Assembly: GCA_027531395.1 (NCBI GenBank)
Contig: JAPZRO010000004.1
Location: forward strand, 682,001-746,000
Reading direction: 5' to 3'
Length of the DNA stretch: 64,000 bases
Source: Porphyrobacter sp.
GTDB taxonomy: Bacteria; Pseudomonadota; Alphaproteobacteria; Sphingomonadales; Sphingomonadaceae
Part shown: piece after piece, positions 1-9,942 of the stretch
Numbering within the stretch: position 1 is the first letter of the stretch
How the letters are laid out: the number at the start of each line of letters is the position of its first letter
Made by a program: the position numbers and the translations under genes
The notes under the pieces: model-generated
The model's database searches: none
What the model was told of the DNA's origin: nothing
The model's input: only the letters and a program-made list of their open reading frames with translations

Positions 1-1
1 C

Positions 2-208
2 GGTGTGCCTGCGGTGCTGCTGTCGAGCGCCTTCGGCAGCCGCGAGGTGCTCCAGCCCTTCCTCCAGAGCGGCTATCACCGCCCCTCGGACAAGGCTGAT
101 GCGGTGGAGCTGGGCGGGGCGATCGACGATCTGCTGCTGCACGAGCGGCTGGTGCGGATTCTCGCCGATGCGGCGCGCTATCCCGTCGCCGCTGCCCCGC
201 GCCCCTAG
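2..208 (+). CDS. M28-family zinc peptidase, C-terminal end (partial)
   Basis: This is the last 68 or so codons of a gene that begins before the window. The tail carries a YHRPSD segment followed by a helix-rich end (ELGGAIDDLLLHERLVR). That is how M28 aminopeptidases (bacterial leucyl/PSMA-like peptidases) finish; the His of the YHxPSD motif is normally one of the zinc ligands. Most family members are secreted or lipid-anchored, but the signal region is not visible here. The frame is open from the first base and stops at TAG. About 90 bases separate it from guaB, so the two need not be co-transcribed. The family call rests on one motif only. Confidence 0.65.
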   Translation, partial: GVPAVLLSSAFGSREVLQPFLQSGYHRPSDKADAVELGGAIDDLLLHERLVRILADAARYPVAAAPRP

Positions 209-1750
<1,542 letters not shown>

Positions 1751-1759
1751 GGCCTCGAA

Positions 1760-2938
1760 ATGACCCCCGCCGCTAGAATACAGGCGGCGATCGAGCTGCT
1801 CGACGCGATCATTCCCGCCGCGCGCTCCAAAGGCGCGCCGGCTGACCGCATCATCGCCGACTATTTCCGCGCTCGCCGCTATGCCGGTTCCAAGGACCGG
1901 CGCGCGGTCCGCGATCTGGTCTATCAGGCGATCCGCCTCTGTGGCCCCGTGCCCGAAAGCGGGCGCGCGGCGATGCTGGCGGTGGCGGGACAGGATGCGG
2001 GTGTGGCGAGTCTGTTCGACGGCTCCCCCCATGGCCCCGCACCCCACGCAGAGGGCGAGCCGGTCGCCAAGACCGGGCTTGCGCCCAAGTGGCTCGCGGC
2101 GGCTCTGCGCGCCTCAGGGCTTGGCGGACGCGAGATTGCCGCGCTGCTGGACCGCGCCCCGCTCGACATCCGGGTCAATGCCCTGAAGGCGGACCGCGCG
2201 GAGCTGACGCTGCCCGAAGCGGGTGAACCGCTCGCCTCTGCGCAGGGCCTGCGCTTCCCCTCCGGCACGCAGATCGAGCAGTGGGCTGCTTACACCGACG
2301 GCCTCGTCGAAGTGCAGGACCTTGGCAGCCAGCTGATCGTCGAGGCGCTGCCGGTCAGCCCCGGCGACACCATCATCGACCTGTGCGCAGGCGGCGGGGG
2401 CAAGACGCTGGCGCTCGCTGCAAGGCTGGGCAACGCCGCCAGCATCATCGCTGCCGACACCGACAAGCGCCGCCTCGGCAACCTCGCGCCGCGCGCCGCC
2501 CGCGCTGGAGCGGCGATCGACCATATCGTGCTGCTCGATCCGGGCCGCGAGATGCGTGCGCTTACGCCCTTCGCGCAGCGGGCCGATCACGTGCTGGTCG
2601 ATGCCCCGTGCTCGGGCAGCGGGACATGGCGGCGCAGCCCCGAGGGGCGATGGCGACTCGACCCGGCCGAGCTCGCCCGGCTTAACCAACTTCAGGACCA
2701 TGTGCTCGATCTCGCCGCGCAGCTGGTGCGCCCCGGCGGCTCGGTGAGTTTCGTCACCTGCTCGCTGCTCGATGCCGAGGGGGCCGATCGCATCGTCGCC
2801 TTCCTCGCGCGCCATCCCGGCTGGCGCGCCGAGGCCCTGCCGCTTCCTCTCGGCCGCGCGCATGGGCCGGGCTGGCGACTTGACCCGTTCCATGACGCCA
2901 CGGATGGTTTTTTCGTCGCGGGCTTGCGTTCACCATGA
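1760..2938 (+). CDS. rsmB: 16S rRNA m5C methyltransferase, RsmB/NOP2 family
   Basis: SAM-dependent 5-methylcytosine methyltransferase of the RsmB/NOL1/NOP2 group, which in E. coli methylates C967 of 16S rRNA. The protein has 392 residues. An N-terminal NusB-like helical region (GSKDRRAVRDLVY, about 35-50) precedes a Rossmann core with the SAM loop DLCAGGGGKTLALAA (about 208-222). The two catalytic cysteines are visible: DAPCSGSGTW (Cys about 284) and FVTCSLL (Cys about 334), the PC and TC motifs that define m5C RNA methyltransferases. The N-terminal domain is shorter than in E. coli, as usual for alphaproteobacteria. It sits 9 bases after guaB. Exact target cytosine is inferred from the family. 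Confidence 0.9.
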   Translation: MTPAARIQAAIELLDAIIPAARSKGAPADRIIADYFRARRYAGSKDRRAVRDLVYQAIRLCGPVPESGRAAMLAVAGQDAGVASLFDGSPHGPAPHAEGEPVAKTGLAPKWLAAALRASGLGGREIAALLDRAPLDIRVNALKADRAELTLPEAGEPLASAQGLRFPSGTQIEQWAAYTDGLVEVQDLGSQLIVEALPVSPGDTIIDLCAGGGGKTLALAARLGNAASIIAADTDKRRLGNLAPRAARAGAAIDHIVLLDPGREMRALTPFAQRADHVLVDAPCSGSGTWRRSPEGRWRLDPAELARLNQLQDHVLDLAAQLVRPGGSVSFVTCSLLDAEGADRIVAFLARHPGWRAEALPLPLGRAHGPGWRLDPFHDATDGFFVAGLRSP

Positions 2939-2999
2939 TAATGTGAACTCTATGGCTCAGCCTTCCGGTTCCCGGTCTCTTGCACTGAAGGAGCTTTTG

Positions 3000-3497
3000 A
3001 TGCGTTTCGCGCCCGCTGCCGCTGCCCTCTCGCTGTGTCTGGCCATGTCGGCAAGCGTGCTCAATGCCAGTGCAGGCGAGACCCCCGATCCCCGCGCGGC
3101 CGCGCTGATCGCGCAGGGGCGCGCGGCGCTCAACGCGGGCGAGACCCAGGCGGCGGTCGACGCCTTCGAAGCCGCGCTGGCGGTCGATCCGGGTTACACG
3201 CCGATCTTCATCGACCTTGCCGCAGCCGCGCGTCAGGCGGGCCTGCAGGGCAAGGCGATCACCTACTACCGCGAGGCGCTCGAGCGCGATCCGGGCAACT
3301 TCGCCGCGATCTCGGGCGAAGGCGCGGCGCTGGTGGAGAAGGGCGCGGTCGAAAAGGCGCGGCGCAATCTCGCCAAGCTGCAATCGCTGTGCGGGGACAA
3401 TTGCCCCGAGACCGTGGCCTTGCAGACCACCATCGCGCGGGGCCCCTCGGCCCGGCTGGCGGCGGATACAGCAGCCGACGCTCCGGCGAGCAACTGA
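3000..3497 (+). CDS. Secreted/periplasmic TPR-repeat protein
   Basis: A 165-residue protein with a convincing signal peptide (MRFAPAAAALSLCLAMSASV, cleavage near ASA-G at residue 25) and two to three tetratricopeptide repeats (about residues 30-125), with the typical pattern of A-x3-G helices such as AALNAGETQAAVDAFEAALAVDPG. A C-terminal pair of Cys (LCGDNC) could form a disulfide. The ATG at 3000 is chosen because GAAGGAGC sits at the right distance upstream and the signal peptide begins there. TPR proteins act as protein-protein scaffolds; no specific partner can be named. It converges on rppH with only three bases between the stop codons. Confidence 0.8.
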   Translation: MRFAPAAAALSLCLAMSASVLNASAGETPDPRAAALIAQGRAALNAGETQAAVDAFEAALAVDPGYTPIFIDLAAAARQAGLQGKAITYYREALERDPGNFAAISGEGAALVEKGAVEKARRNLAKLQSLCGDNCPETVALQTTIARGPSARLAADTAADAPASN

Positions 3498-3500
3498 GGC

Positions 3501-3980
3501 CTAGATCAGGTCGCGGAACTCCGCCACCAGCGCCTCGTAGACATCGCGTTTGAACGGCACGATCAGCTCGGGCAGCAGCTCGGGCGCGACCCATTTCCAC
3601 GCGTTGAATTCGGGCGGATCATGGGCTTCGAGATCGATATCCGCGTCCTCGCCGAGGAAGCGCCCGAGGAACCAGTGCTGTTCCTGCCCGCGATACTTGC
3701 CCTTCCACACGCGCCCGAGCAATTCGGGCGGCAGGTCGTAGAGATACGGCCGGGCCGACTGCGCGATCACTTCGACCAGGTGCGCCGCGACGCCCACTTC
3801 CTCCTGCAATTCGCGCAAGGCGGCCTCGCGCACGTCCTCGCCTTTGTCGATCCCGCCCTGCGGCATCTGCCAGAAGCCGTGGGCCGAGGGGTCGATCCGC
3901 TGGCCGACAAAGACAAGGCCCTCGCGGTTCACCAGCATGAAGCCGGCGCAGGGGCGATAGGGCAGGTGATCGTGGCTCAT
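3501..3980 (-). CDS. rppH: RNA 5'-pyrophosphohydrolase (Nudix)
   Basis: Removes pyrophosphate from the 5' end of triphosphorylated mRNAs, exposing them to 5'-monophosphate-dependent RNase E (encoded near the end of this window). The protein has 159 residues. It starts [12 protein letters not shown], followed by the Nudix box from GGIDKGED to REL-x-EEVG (about 45-67) with all acidic metal ligands present. The [11 protein letters not shown] context and the [14 protein letters not shown] segment are those of RppH/IalA rather than a generic Nudix hydrolase. The start overlaps the stop of the upstream esterase gene by four bases (ATGA), so translation is probably coupled. Confidence 0.92.
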   Translation of the reverse strand: MSHDHLPYRPCAGFMLVNREGLVFVGQRIDPSAHGFWQMPQGGIDKGEDVREAALRELQEEVGVAAHLVEVIAQSARPYLYDLPPELLGRVWKGKYRGQEQHWFLGRFLGEDADIDLEAHDPPEFNAWKWVAPELLPELIVPFKRDVYEALVAEFRDLI

Positions 3981-4927
3981 GCGGGGTTCGCCAGCATGAA
4001 CTGCATCGCCGCGATGACGCGTTCGAGATCGCGTTGCGTGCTCGGCACCATCTGGCGCAGGTTGGTGAAGGAGTGCGTCACCCCGCGCATTTCGAGGAAC
4101 ACGCAGTCGCGCCCGGCATCGACCAGCGCCTTGGCATAGGCGCGGCCCGAATCGCGGATCGGATCGAGACTGGCGGTGACGACGATGGTGGGGGGTGCCT
4201 CGGAGTGGTCGCCGAGGATCGGGAAGCCGCGCGGGTCGCTGCGGTCGGCGCCATAGGCGGCATCGAAGAAGCCCATGGTGTCGGCGGTGAGGAGGAAGCC
4301 TTCGCTGAAGGCCGCCATGCTGTCCGAGCCATTGGCGTCGGCCACCAGCGGGAAGATCGGGACTTGCAGCACCACGGGGACAGCGGCGGGGTTGGCGCCC
4401 AGCAGCTGGCCGACGACCACGGTGGCATTGCCGCCCGCCGAATCGCCGATGGTGATGATCCCGCTGGCGGTGCGGCCAAGCTCGGCGGGGCTGGAGGCAA
4501 CCCAGCGCGTCGCCGCCTCGCAATCGAGGATCGCGGCGGGGAAGGGGGCTTCGGGCGCGAGCGCGTAATGCACCGCGACCAGCGGCAGATCGATCAGCGC
4601 GGCGATCTCGGTGCACAGCGCATGGTGCGTGTCGAGATCGCCGATCACGAAGCCGCCGCCGTGGAAGAAGGTGATGATGGGGGTGGGGCCGTCACGGGTC
4701 TCGCGCGCGTCGTAGAGGCGCAGCGGAATGTCACCTTTCGGGCCGGGGCACGTCAGATCGCGGATCACGGGGAGGGCGCGCGCCGGACGGTCGGCGATGC
4801 CATGCATCTTCACATAGGAATCGCGCGCCTCGGCCAGCGTCATGTCGACCATCTTCGGCCCGTTCACCTGCGCCATCATGTCCAGGAAGGCCTTCATGTC
4901 GGGGCGGATATAGGGCGCGTCGGTCAT
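3977..4927 (-). CDS. alpha/beta hydrolase of the HSL (hormone-sensitive lipase) family
   Basis: A 316-residue esterase/lipase-type enzyme. The oxyanion motif HGGGFVIGD and nucleophile motif GDSAGGN are the diagnostic pair of family IV/HSL esterases, and the family's two remaining triad residues fit an Asp in [10 protein letters not shown] and a His in GVTHSF. It lacks a signal peptide, so it should be cytoplasmic, acting on short acyl esters; the real substrate cannot be deduced. The ATG at 4927 follows a GGAGAG ribosome-binding site. It is co-directional with rppH and overlaps it by four bases. The pairing is positional and does not imply a shared pathway. Confidence 0.88.
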   Translation of the reverse strand: MTDAPYIRPDMKAFLDMMAQVNGPKMVDMTLAEARDSYVKMHGIADRPARALPVIRDLTCPGPKGDIPLRLYDARETRDGPTPIITFFHGGGFVIGDLDTHHALCTEIAALIDLPLVAVHYALAPEAPFPAAILDCEAATRWVASSPAELGRTASGIITIGDSAGGNATVVVGQLLGANPAAVPVVLQVPIFPLVADANGSDSMAAFSEGFLLTADTMGFFDAAYGADRSDPRGFPILGDHSEAPPTIVVTASLDPIRDSGRAYAKALVDAGRDCVFLEMRGVTHSFTNLRQMVPSTQRDLERVIAAMQFMLANPA

Positions 4928-5035
4928 CGTGGGTCTCTCCGGTGTGTTTGGCGGTGCGATAGGCGAGGGAGAGGCGGATTTCCAAGCGCATTTCCGCTCG
5001 CATGGGGCAATCGGGCGCGCTAGACCCTCAAACAT

Positions 5036-5953
5036 ATGGACAATCTGACACATAGCCTCGTCGGCGCGGTCATGGGGCAGGCGGGGCTGAAGCGCACGAC
5101 CGGGCTCGCCATGCCCGCGCTGATCATCGGCGCGAACCTGCCGGATGTGGACGCGGCGTGCTTCTTCTGGCTGGAGGGCACCGAGCATCTCGCCTTCCGC
5201 CGCGGCATCACCCACGGCCCGCCCGCGCTGGTGCTGCTGCCGCTGGTGCTGGCGGGGCTGCTGTGGGGCTGGGACCGCTGGCAGACCCGGCGCGGCACCC
5301 GGCCCGAGGGGCGGCTGCCGGTGCGGTTTGGCTGGCTCTATGCAATGGCCTTCGTCGGCTGCCTCAGCCACCCCTTCTTCGACTGGCTCAACGTCTACGG
5401 CATCCGGCTGCTGGAGCCGTTCTCCTCGCAATGGTTCTACGGCGACACGCTGTTCATCATCGACCCGTGGCTGTGGGCGCTGCTGATTGCGGCGGTGTGG
5501 GTGTCGCGGCGGCGGGAGAAGGCGGGGGCTGATTGGTCGCGTGCGGGGCAAGTCGGAATTGCGGCGCTGCTGGCCTATATCGGGGCGAACGCTGGATCAA
5601 CCTGGGCCGCCAGGAACTATTTCGACTTCACCCCGGTCAGCGGATCGACGGTCATTGCCAGCCCCTTGCCTCTGTTTGGCCCGTTGGGGCGCGAGTTGAT
5701 CAGCGGAGAGGACGGGCGCTATGCCATCGACAGCGACGTTGTAGGCGACTGCCGCCTCCCCGACCTGACCGAGGCCCGCCGCACCAATTCCCAGCTCGAC
5801 GCCTTCCTGTTCTGGTCGCGCGCGCCCTTTGCGGTGCGGGCGGCGGACGGCTCGGTGCTCCTTTACGACGCCCGCTTCTACGATCCGCGCGCGCGGGACC
5901 GGTTCTCGGTCGCGCTGCCCGATGTGAAGTGCGAGGAACTTCCCCGCCCCTAA
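5036..5953 (+). CDS. Inner-membrane metal-dependent hydrolase, DUF457/YdjM family
   Basis: A 305-residue integral membrane protein. The start MDNLTHSLVGAVMGQAGL and the segment ANLPDVD, followed by HGP, match the YdjM/LexA-regulated hydrolase family (DUF457), in which conserved His and Asp residues are thought to bind metal. Four hydrophobic segments are visible in the first 190 residues (about 60-80, 100-120, 135-155, 165-185). The C-terminal third is soluble and probably extracytoplasmic. The biochemical activity of this family is not established. The stop codon abuts the palindromic repeat element that follows. Confidence 0.75.
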   Translation: MDNLTHSLVGAVMGQAGLKRTTGLAMPALIIGANLPDVDAACFFWLEGTEHLAFRRGITHGPPALVLLPLVLAGLLWGWDRWQTRRGTRPEGRLPVRFGWLYAMAFVGCLSHPFFDWLNVYGIRLLEPFSSQWFYGDTLFIIDPWLWALLIAAVWVSRRREKAGADWSRAGQVGIAALLAYIGANAGSTWAARNYFDFTPVSGSTVIASPLPLFGPLGRELISGEDGRYAIDSDVVGDCRLPDLTEARRTNSQLDAFLFWSRAPFAVRAADGSVLLYDARFYDPRARDRFSVALPDVKCEELPRP

Positions 5954-6044
5954 TTCGTCATTGCGAGCGAAGCGAAGCAATCCATCGACCGCACCGTTTG
6001 GCCATGGATTGCCGCGGGGACTGCGTCCCCTCGCAATGACGAAT
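5953..6044. repeat. 92-bp imperfect palindrome, REP/MITE-like intergenic repeat
   Basis: The outer 15 bases form a perfect inverted repeat: ATTCGTCATTGCGAG at 5953-5967 and its complement at 6030-6044. A second perfect 9-base pair of arms, GCAATCCAT at 5977-5985 and ATGGATTGC at 6004-6012, lies inside. The core resembles, from memory, a repeat (GTCATTGCGAG...GCAATCC) scattered through intergenic regions of many proteobacterial genomes. It starts at the last base of the DUF457-family gene and ends 15 bases before the photolyase start, so as RNA it could form a long stem-loop between the two genes. No second copy was seen in this window. Confidence 0.8.
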
Positions 6045-6059
6045 GATTGAAAGACCATA

Positions 6060-7445
6060 ATGACCCAACTCGTATGGCTGCGGCGCGATCTGCGCCTTGC
6101 CGATAACCCTGCGCTCTATCACGCTGCCAAGGCTGGCCCTGTGGTGGCGGTCTATGTCCTCGACGACGAAAGCCCAAAGCACCACGCCTATGGTGGGGCT
6201 TCGCGCTGGTGGTTGCATCACTCGCTGGTGAGCCTCGCCAAGAGCCTTGAGGCCAAGGGCAGCCGCCTGATCCTGCGGCGCGGGGAGGCTGTGGCGGAGC
6301 TGACCAAGCTGGCGGCAGAGGTTGGCGCGACCACCATCCACGCCAATTGCCACTACGAACCGTGGTGGCTCAATGCCGAGAGGAAGCTTGCCAAGAACCT
6401 CGATCTCAAACTCCACCACGGCAACTACCTCATGCCGGCGGGCAGCATCACCACCGGCACCGGCGGGCAGTACAAGATATACACCCCCTTCAGCCGCGCC
6501 GTGCGCGCCGAATTCCCCCCGCGCGCCGAAGTGCCTGCGCCCGAGCGGCTCGAAGCGCCTGCCCAATGGCCCGCCTCCGACGACCTCGCCGCATGGAACC
6601 TGCTCCCGACCAAACCCGATTGGGCTGGGGGGATGCGCGACTTCTGGCAGGTGGGCGAGGACGCCGCTCATGCCCGCCTCGCCGCATGGGAATCGGACGT
6701 CGACGACTATGACGACAAGCGCAATCTGCCGAGCGTGGACAAGGTCTCGCGCCTCTCGCCGCATCTGCATTTCGGGGAAATCTCGCCGATCCAGATCTGG
6801 CACCGCTTCAAGGACCGCCGCTCCAAGGGCTGGGAAACCTTCGAGGGCGAGCTGATCTGGCGCGACTATTCGGCCAACGCGATCCTGCAATTCCCCGCCT
6901 ATGCCACGCAGAACTACCGCGCGGATTTCGACCGCTTCCCCTGGCGCGATCCCGCCAATGATCCGGCCGCCGCGCGCGACCTCAAGGCATGGAAGGAAGG
7001 CCGCACCGGCTATCCCATCGTCGACGCCGGGATGCGCCAGCTGTGGCAGACCGGCTGGATGCACAACCGCGTGCGCATGATCACCGCCAGCTTCCTCATC
7101 AAGCACCTGCTGATCGACTGGCGCGAAGGCGAGAAGTGGTTCTGGGATACGCTGTGCGATGCCGACTATGCTTCCAACGCCACCAACTGGCAGTGGACCG
7201 CCGGGACGGGGGTGGACAGCAATATGTTCAGCCGGATCATGGCCCCATTGAGCCAGTCCGAGAAGTTCGACGCCGCGCGCTATATCCGCACCTATGTCCC
7301 TGAACTGAAGGGGATCGACGAACCCTACGTCCACGATCCCGAGGAGTTCGCACGCAGGCCCGCAGGCTATCCGCGCAAGATCGTCTCCCACAAATTCGCC
7401 CGCGAACGTGCGCTGGCGGCGCTCAAGACCTTGAAGGAGGCTTGA
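6060..7445 (+). CDS. phr: Deoxyribodipyrimidine photolyase (cryptochrome/photolyase family)
   Basis: Light-driven repair of cyclobutane pyrimidine dimers. The protein has 461 residues, the usual length for class I CPD photolyases. The N-terminal antenna-binding Rossmann domain begins TQLVWLRRDLRLADNPAL. The C-terminal FAD domain contains the hallmark segments GYPIVDAGMRQLWQTGWMHN, with the following R-x-R-M-I (about 317-342), and NWQWTAGTGVD (about 379-389), with N-M-F-S-R-I-M just after. These keep the Asn, Trp and Asp residues that hold FAD and the flipped-out dimer. Translation begins at an ATG immediately after the palindromic repeat. A role against sunlight damage suits a surface-water alphaproteobacterium, but that is inference. 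Confidence 0.93.
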   Translation: MTQLVWLRRDLRLADNPALYHAAKAGPVVAVYVLDDESPKHHAYGGASRWWLHHSLVSLAKSLEAKGSRLILRRGEAVAELTKLAAEVGATTIHANCHYEPWWLNAERKLAKNLDLKLHHGNYLMPAGSITTGTGGQYKIYTPFSRAVRAEFPPRAEVPAPERLEAPAQWPASDDLAAWNLLPTKPDWAGGMRDFWQVGEDAAHARLAAWESDVDDYDDKRNLPSVDKVSRLSPHLHFGEISPIQIWHRFKDRRSKGWETFEGELIWRDYSANAILQFPAYATQNYRADFDRFPWRDPANDPAAARDLKAWKEGRTGYPIVDAGMRQLWQTGWMHNRVRMITASFLIKHLLIDWREGEKWFWDTLCDADYASNATNWQWTAGTGVDSNMFSRIMAPLSQSEKFDAARYIRTYVPELKGIDEPYVHDPEEFARRPAGYPRKIVSHKFARERALAALKTLKEA

Positions 7446-7511
7446 GCAAGGCTTGCCCGCCGCCCCCGCTCGCGCCTATGCCTTGCGCACAGAACAGGAC
7501 GGGAGAGAGCA

Positions 7512-8714
7512 ATGGGCGGGTTCAAGAGCTTCGTTTCGGGCGCGGCGCTGGCATTGATGCTGGCGGGATGTGCGGGCAGCTATGCCGAGAGCGCGCCTGC
7601 CGCGAGTGGCCCGCCAGCGCCCGCGGTGCGCCTCGTCCAGCCTCCCGCGCGCGACCAGTCCGAATTGCAGGTGCTGTTCTGGAACGATGCCCAGCGCTCC
7701 GAACGCTTCCGCGCGATGGAGCAGTGGTTCGCCGGACACGAGGTCCCCGCCGCCAAGTCCCCGCGCGCGCTGCCCAAGGGCTCGTCGCTCAGCCCCGTGC
7801 TCAAGGCCGAAATCACTGCGCTGATGCAGGCGACCAAGACTGCCGGCGTGATGGTGCTGGTGGACGGCAAGGTCGTGCACGAGGAATACGGCCTCGGTCT
7901 CAAGCCCACCGACCGCTGGACCAGCTTCTCGGTCGCCAAGAGCTTCACCTCGACCCTGCTTGGCGCGGCGGTGAAGGACGGCTTCATCACCTGCCTCGAT
8001 GATCCAGTGACGAAGTATATCCCCGGCCTCAAGGGCTCGGCCTACGAGGGCGTGACCGTGCGCCAGCTTGCCACCATGACCAGCGGGGTGAAGTGGAACG
8101 AGGATTACACCGATCCCAAGAGCGACGTCGCGCAGATGAACCGCTTTGTGGTCGAATATGGCGCGGATGCGATCGTGGCGCAGATGAAGGCGCTCCCGCG
8201 CGAGGCACCGGCTGGCGTGAAGTGGGTCTACAAGACCGGCGAGACCAACCTCATCGGCGTGCTGGTGGAAAACGCGGTCGGCAAGCCGCTCGCCGAGTAT
8301 GCCAAGGCGAAGATCGTCGATGCGGCCGGGTTCGAGGGCGGGCTATTCTGGATGGTCGATCCGCGCGGCGGCAATATCGGCGGGTGCTGCCTGTCGATCA
8401 CGCTCTCCGACTATGCGCGCATGGGCCAGTTCGCGCTGGAGGGCGGTAAAGGCGCGGTGCCGGAGGGCTGGTTTGCCGAGGCGACCGACAGCGCGGTGGA
8501 CTTTGGCACCAGCGGCTTCGGCTATGGCTACCAGTGGTGGACCTATCCGCAAGGCACCTATGGCGCGCAGGGGATCTTCGGACAGGGGATCACCCTGTTC
8601 CCGGACAAGCGGATGGTGTTCGCTTATGTCGGCAACTGGGCGACCGCGAGCGGCGGGCCGGAGCGCGGGCAGTTCCTCGATCTCGCCCGCAAGGTCGCCG
8701 CCGAGGTCAAATAG
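7512..8714 (+). CDS. Serine hydrolase lipoprotein, class C beta-lactamase fold
   Basis: A 400-residue penicillin-binding-protein/beta-lactamase-like hydrolase. It begins with a lipoprotein signal sequence ending in a lipobox (LMLAGC, Cys at residue 20), so it should be lipid-anchored in the envelope. The catalytic S-x-x-K is SVAK (Ser about 140, Lys about 143) in the context DRWTSFSVAKSFTS. A TGETN segment and a GFGYGYQWW stretch near the end agree with the EstB/6-aminohexanoate-dimer-hydrolase type of family VIII esterases rather than a true resistance enzyme. Substrate is unknown. GGGAGAGAGCA precedes the ATG. Confidence 0.82.
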   Translation: MGGFKSFVSGAALALMLAGCAGSYAESAPAASGPPAPAVRLVQPPARDQSELQVLFWNDAQRSERFRAMEQWFAGHEVPAAKSPRALPKGSSLSPVLKAEITALMQATKTAGVMVLVDGKVVHEEYGLGLKPTDRWTSFSVAKSFTSTLLGAAVKDGFITCLDDPVTKYIPGLKGSAYEGVTVRQLATMTSGVKWNEDYTDPKSDVAQMNRFVVEYGADAIVAQMKALPREAPAGVKWVYKTGETNLIGVLVENAVGKPLAEYAKAKIVDAAGFEGGLFWMVDPRGGNIGGCCLSITLSDYARMGQFALEGGKGAVPEGWFAEATDSAVDFGTSGFGYGYQWWTYPQGTYGAQGIFGQGITLFPDKRMVFAYVGNWATASGGPERGQFLDLARKVAAEVK

Positions 8715-8733
8715 ACCGGGCGGCAGTCCTGCC

Positions 8734-9081
8734 TCAGATCACCTGACGGTAGACCCCGACATTGCTGTAACGCTGCAGGATGTTGTCGTGCACGATCGGG
8801 CTCAGCAGCTCCGAAAAGGCGCAGCCGACGATGCAGTTGTCCCACCACACCACCTCGGCCTGAAGCGATTCGAGGCCGGGCAGGGTGAGCCAGCACAGCT
8901 GGCCTTCGTGCATGCGGTTGATCGAAGCGGCCGAGAAGCCCGAGATCGACAGATCATGGACCACGCTCTGGAAGGCGCGGCCACCCGAAGCGCGCAGCGT
9001 TGCGGGGATCGTCAGCCGCGTGCGCGGGCTGCAGCGATCTTCCTGCGCGGCCAGACGATAGGCATCGGTTTCCGGTGGCAT
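8734..9081 (-). CDS. PilZ-domain protein, putative c-di-GMP receptor
   Basis: A small PilZ protein of 115 residues from this start. The two c-di-GMP-binding signatures are both present: RCSPRTR (the R-x3-R element) and HDLSISGFS (the D/N-x-S-x2-G element), about 30 residues apart. It consists of little more than the PilZ barrel, so it would act as an adaptor that transmits c-di-GMP level to another protein, possibly motility or polysaccharide machinery. The ATG at 9081 (MPPETD) is chosen because GAGG lies about 9 bases upstream. An in-frame ATG at 9141 would add a basic 20-residue extension but has no visible ribosome-binding site. Confidence 0.8.
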   Translation of the reverse strand: MPPETDAYRLAAQEDRCSPRTRLTIPATLRASGGRAFQSVVHDLSISGFSAASINRMHEGQLCWLTLPGLESLQAEVVWWDNCIVGCAFSELLSPIVHDNILQRYSNVGVYRQVI

Positions 9082-9221
9082 GGCTTTCAACCTCGTGTCA
9101 GACGCAAGCCGCTTCGCGCGGCGTGGACTGCCGATTTTCATGCCAGTAAAATCCCTAAGGAGCCGTTACCGGGCTTGGTAAACAACCCTGTGAGGAACTG
9201 GAAAAGCGCAGGAAAAAATTT

Positions 9222-9938
9222 TCAGCCGATGCGTTCGCGGTGGAGCTTGTCGAAGCCTTCCACCAGCAGATCGACCAGCCGGTCGGCGACCACTTCGGGG
9301 GCCTTGACGGTCTGGGGATCCTCGCCCGGGAAGGCGCGGGCGCGCATCTCGGTGCGGGTCGCGCCGGGATCGATGATCGCGACGCGCAGGCGGCTGAGCT
9401 TTTCGACTTCGGCGCCATAGGTTTCGAGCAGGTTCTCGAACGCCGCCTTGGTCGCGCCATAGGCGCCCCAATAGGCGCGCGGCGCGCTGCCGAGGCTGCT
9501 GGTAAGGCCGATCACGCGGCCGGCGTCGGCATTCCGAAGCATGGTATCGAAGGCGGAAATCAGGGCCTGCGTGGCGACCAGATTGGTCAGCAGGGCCTGG
9601 TTGAACTGCTTGGGCTCGATCTGCGCAACCGGTGTGAGCTCTGGCAGATAGGCCGCTGAAAGAACGAGAATATCGAGTTTGTCCCAGCGCCCGGCAATCG
9701 CCGTGGCGAGGCGCGTGACCGAGTCCGGCTCGGTCAGATCGAGCGGGGCGATGGTCGAGGTGCCGCCGGCGGCATGGATTTCATCCTCGACCGCCTCCAG
9801 TGCCTTGACCTTGCGCGCCACCAGAATGACGTGTGCCCCGGCCGCGGCGAGCGCCTTGGCGGTGGCGGCGCCGATGCCACGGCTCGCGCCGGTGACGAGC
9901 GCGGTGCGCCCGGAAAGCGGTTTTACATTCTCGGTCAT
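9222..9938 (-). CDS. Short-chain dehydrogenase/reductase
   Basis: A 238-residue NAD(P)-dependent SDR. The cofactor motif TGASRGIG lies near residues 15-22, and the active site includes S-S-L-G-S and Y-G-A-T-K (the Y-x3-K motif). DPGATRTEMRARAF near the C-terminus is typical of classical SDRs of the KR/FabG-like group, but length and the N-L-V-A-T-Q segment do not identify the substrate. It starts four bases after the purF stop, with no good Shine-Dalgarno of its own, so it is probably the second gene of a purF operon. Confidence 0.85.
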   Translation of the reverse strand: MTENVKPLSGRTALVTGASRGIGAATAKALAAAGAHVILVARKVKALEAVEDEIHAAGGTSTIAPLDLTEPDSVTRLATAIAGRWDKLDILVLSAAYLPELTPVAQIEPKQFNQALLTNLVATQALISAFDTMLRNADAGRVIGLTSSLGSAPRAYWGAYGATKAAFENLLETYGAEVEKLSRLRVAIIDPGATRTEMRARAFPGEDPQTVKAPEVVADRLVDLLVEGFDKLHRERIG

Positions 9939-9942
9939 GGAG

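Noticed and set aside
7512-8714. Antibiotic-resistance class C beta-lactamase
   Set aside because: The S-x-x-K motif is present, but it has a lipoprotein anchor and esterase-like context and lacks a clear Y-A/S-N and K-T-G set, so a resistance call is unsupported.
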